Positions 62,601 to 64,000 of a stretch of DNA of 64,000 nucleotides are shown here, in pieces. Source of the stretch: Haloarcula sp. DT43 (GTDB lineage: Archaea; Halobacteriota; Halobacteria; Halobacteriales; Haloarculaceae); assembly GCF_037078405.1 (NCBI RefSeq), contig NZ_JAYMGZ010000001.1, forward strand, positions 1,054,001 through 1,118,000. Reading direction: 5' to 3'. The notes beneath the pieces were generated by a model. It saw only the letters and a program-made list of their open reading frames with translations. It was not told where the DNA came from and did not search any database. The position numbers were made by a program, and so were the translations under genes. Every line of letters starts with the position of its first letter. Position 1 is the first letter of the stretch.

Positions 62601-64000
62601 ATAACCGAGTTCCTCTAGCCGGGACTTCGTACTAGCGCTCATTGAGACATCGGATACGTTTTCGGCATGTTTGAACGAATCGAGCCACGTGTCGAGCTGC
62701 TCGTCCAACTCAACGACTTTTTTAGACTCTCTGTCAGCAATATCGTTTGTTTCATCGGAGTCTAACTGGATCTCGTAGAGTTCCCGTGACCCATCAGATC
62801 CACGAATGTATTTATATCGATCAGTGCGAATCGTACGGAGGGTTCGATCATATATATGGACCTCTGGGGGGAGTTCGCCGACGCGCTTTTCGAGTGCGGC
62901 CATCGATGGTTGGGGAGCAAGGTATTCGGCGACCGCGTGCTCACGCGTCGCCTCGGAATCGGGGTGAAACGAGATTCCCTGAAATTGTTTCCGTGCATCA
63001 AGCGCATCGATATCGAGTACGTCAAGCACGGTAGGAGGGATATCGAGGAGTTGGACGAGGTCGTGGATATCATTGCCCCCGAACGGACCGCCGTGAACAA
63101 TTAGTGGGACATTCAGGAGTGTTTCGTAGAGCGCGTACTGGTGGTCCATCAGATCATGTTCGCCAATATTCTCTCCATGGTCGCTTGTGACAATAAAAAG
63201 TGTATCCTCCCATTTCCCAGCTGTTTTGAACATATCGATAAGGGATTCGATCTTCTCGAAGAGATATGCGATTTCAGCCCTGTATAACGCCCGAAGGATG
63301 ACGAAATCTTCCTCTGACATTTCGACGTCGCCGGCAATATATCTCCACGCATCTTGTGAAACGTCCATCGCTTCGTTGAAGCTTATGCCCTCGGGAAGCT
63401 GTTCCTTTGCGTGTTGCTTGGCAGGGCGATATTCGAGATGGGGTTCGATGTAGTTGATGAAGAGGAAGAACGGCCGTGTGTCGTCTCGTGTCTTGAGCCA
63501 GTCATGAACCCATTTGTTGGTTTGGGCAGCGCCATCGTCCTCATTCTTTCGTAGGAACTGACCGTAGATAGCGTTTGTCAGGTTCGTCACCGGGTTTCCA
63601 TTGAACAATGCTTCGGTAGCTTTTTTAAGTTTGTCGACTCCCTCTTCTTGCCGAGCGATTTTTCCGAGGTCTGTGTTGGACTGGACATACTGCCAAGTCT
63701 TGTAGAACGTTTCGAATCCTCTTTCGAAGCCGAACTCTCCGCTTATCCAGGTGTTGTTGGAGACAGCGACTGTTTCGTAGCCTTGGTTTTGGAGAATTTC
63801 GGAAATTGTGGTAAGATCATCGCTGAGGTGTTTATGACCCGCATGAGCGCCGTGCTTTGATGGTGTCGTCCCAGTGAAAAGCGACGCATGAGATGGTAAC
63901 GTCCACGGTGCTGAGGAGATGGCTCTTCTGTAGGTTGTGGCTGTCGCAAGAGTACTTTCCGACTCTTCTGCAGCCGATTTTGCGTCTAACAGCCCGTAGC
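62592..64000 (-). CDS. Sulfatase/alkaline-phosphatase-superfamily enzyme, 5' end cut by window
   Basis: The frame runs through the right edge, so at least 469 residues with the true start outside. Near the edge it reads SSAPWTLPSHASLFTGTTPSKHGAHAGHK, the active-site region of sulfatase-like proteins. Later come FFLFINYIEPHLEYRP, then IVTSDHGENIGEHDLMDHQ (metal ligands Asp and His) and the C-terminal RTIRTDRYKYIRGSDGSRELYEIQLDSDETND. Where a sulfatase has Cys/Ser-x-Pro-x-Arg, this has Thr-Leu-Pro-Ser-His. It may therefore use Thr as nucleophile and be a phosphohydrolase or transferase. It probably modifies surface glycans, as suggested by the neighbouring glycosyltransferase. Confidence 0.85.
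   Translation of the reverse strand, partial: YGLLDAKSAAEESESTLATATTYRRAISSAPWTLPSHASLFTGTTPSKHGAHAGHKHLSDDLTTISEILQNQGYETVAVSNNTWISGEFGFERGFETFYKTWQYVQSNTDLGKIARQEEGVDKLKKATEALFNGNPVTNLTNAIYGQFLRKNEDDGAAQTNKWVHDWLKTRDDTRPFFLFINYIEPHLEYRPAKQHAKEQLPEGISFNEAMDVSQDAWRYIAGDVEMSEEDFVILRALYRAEIAYLFEKIESLIDMFKTAGKWEDTLFIVTSDHGENIGEHDLMDHQYALYETLLNVPLIVHGGPFGGNDIHDLVQLLDIPPTVLDVLDIDALDARKQFQGISFHPDSEATREHAVAEYLAPQPSMAALEKRVGELPPEVHIYDRTLRTIRTDRYKYIRGSDGSRELYEIQLDSDETNDIADRESKKVVELDEQLDTWLDSFKHAENVSDVSMSASTKSRLEELGYLQ

Overview
The window is chromosomal DNA from a halophilic archaeon, most likely a member of the Haloarculaceae. Evidence for this: about 67-68% GC over positions 1-60,700, very acidic proteins, a halorhodopsin, archaeal-type translation and RNA polymerase genes, GGGP synthase for ether lipids, an intron-bearing tRNA-Met, and an S10/spc operon in haloarchaeal order. 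Many ribosomal protein lengths match those I remember for Haloarcula marismortui. Several genes have a TATA-like box about 27-31 bases before the start codon, as expected for leaderless mRNAs.

Layout. 1-3,140: end of a pantoate kinase gene, a DUF2103 protein, two membrane proteins, then eL43, rpoP and the KEOPS subunit pcc1. 3,200-8,720: a sensory block with a Bat-like PAS/GAF/HTH regulator, a small HTH protein, an aldo/keto reductase, a halorhodopsin (chloride pump, Thr-Ser-Ala motif) and a small membrane protein. 8,860-18,520: mostly minus-strand housekeeping genes (aspS, GGGP synthase, topA, gatB) with small redox, zinc and membrane proteins between them. The end of gatB is preserved as a second, slightly diverged tandem copy. 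18,630-24,670: a small coiled-coil protein, smc, scpA and an M50 metalloprotease. 24,690-36,320: small haloarchaeal proteins, a HalX response regulator, tRNA-Met with a 70-nt intron, a TVP38-like membrane protein, a PAS histidine kinase, a membrane-anchored sulfite-oxidase-like protein and a 40-residue zinc protein. 36,400-45,780: B12-dependent ribonucleotide reductase, a membrane J-domain protein, phosphoglycolate phosphatase, a GTPBP1-type GTPase, an operon of a thiamine-binding protein, mch and an unknown gene, and a double DUF1508 protein. 45,990-60,690: tRNA-Gly, then a SPOUT methyltransferase followed by 24 genes from uL3 to SecY, with spacing of a few bases or overlaps throughout.

At about 60,690, just after secY, base composition falls sharply. 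The rest is AT-richer: about 830 bases with no convincing gene, a family 4 glycosyltransferase, and a convergent, truncated alkaline-phosphatase/sulfatase-superfamily gene. This looks like the edge of a surface-polysaccharide island.

The most interesting signals are: a Bat-type upstream activating sequence at the halorhodopsin promoter beside a Bat-like regulator; the duplicated gatB tail, whose coding differences are all synonymous; the small acidic coiled-coil protein before smc-scpA; a J-domain protein with a strongly basic linker; and a sulfatase-like enzyme with Thr where the formylglycine residue should be. No CRISPR array, complete insertion sequence or replication origin was seen.
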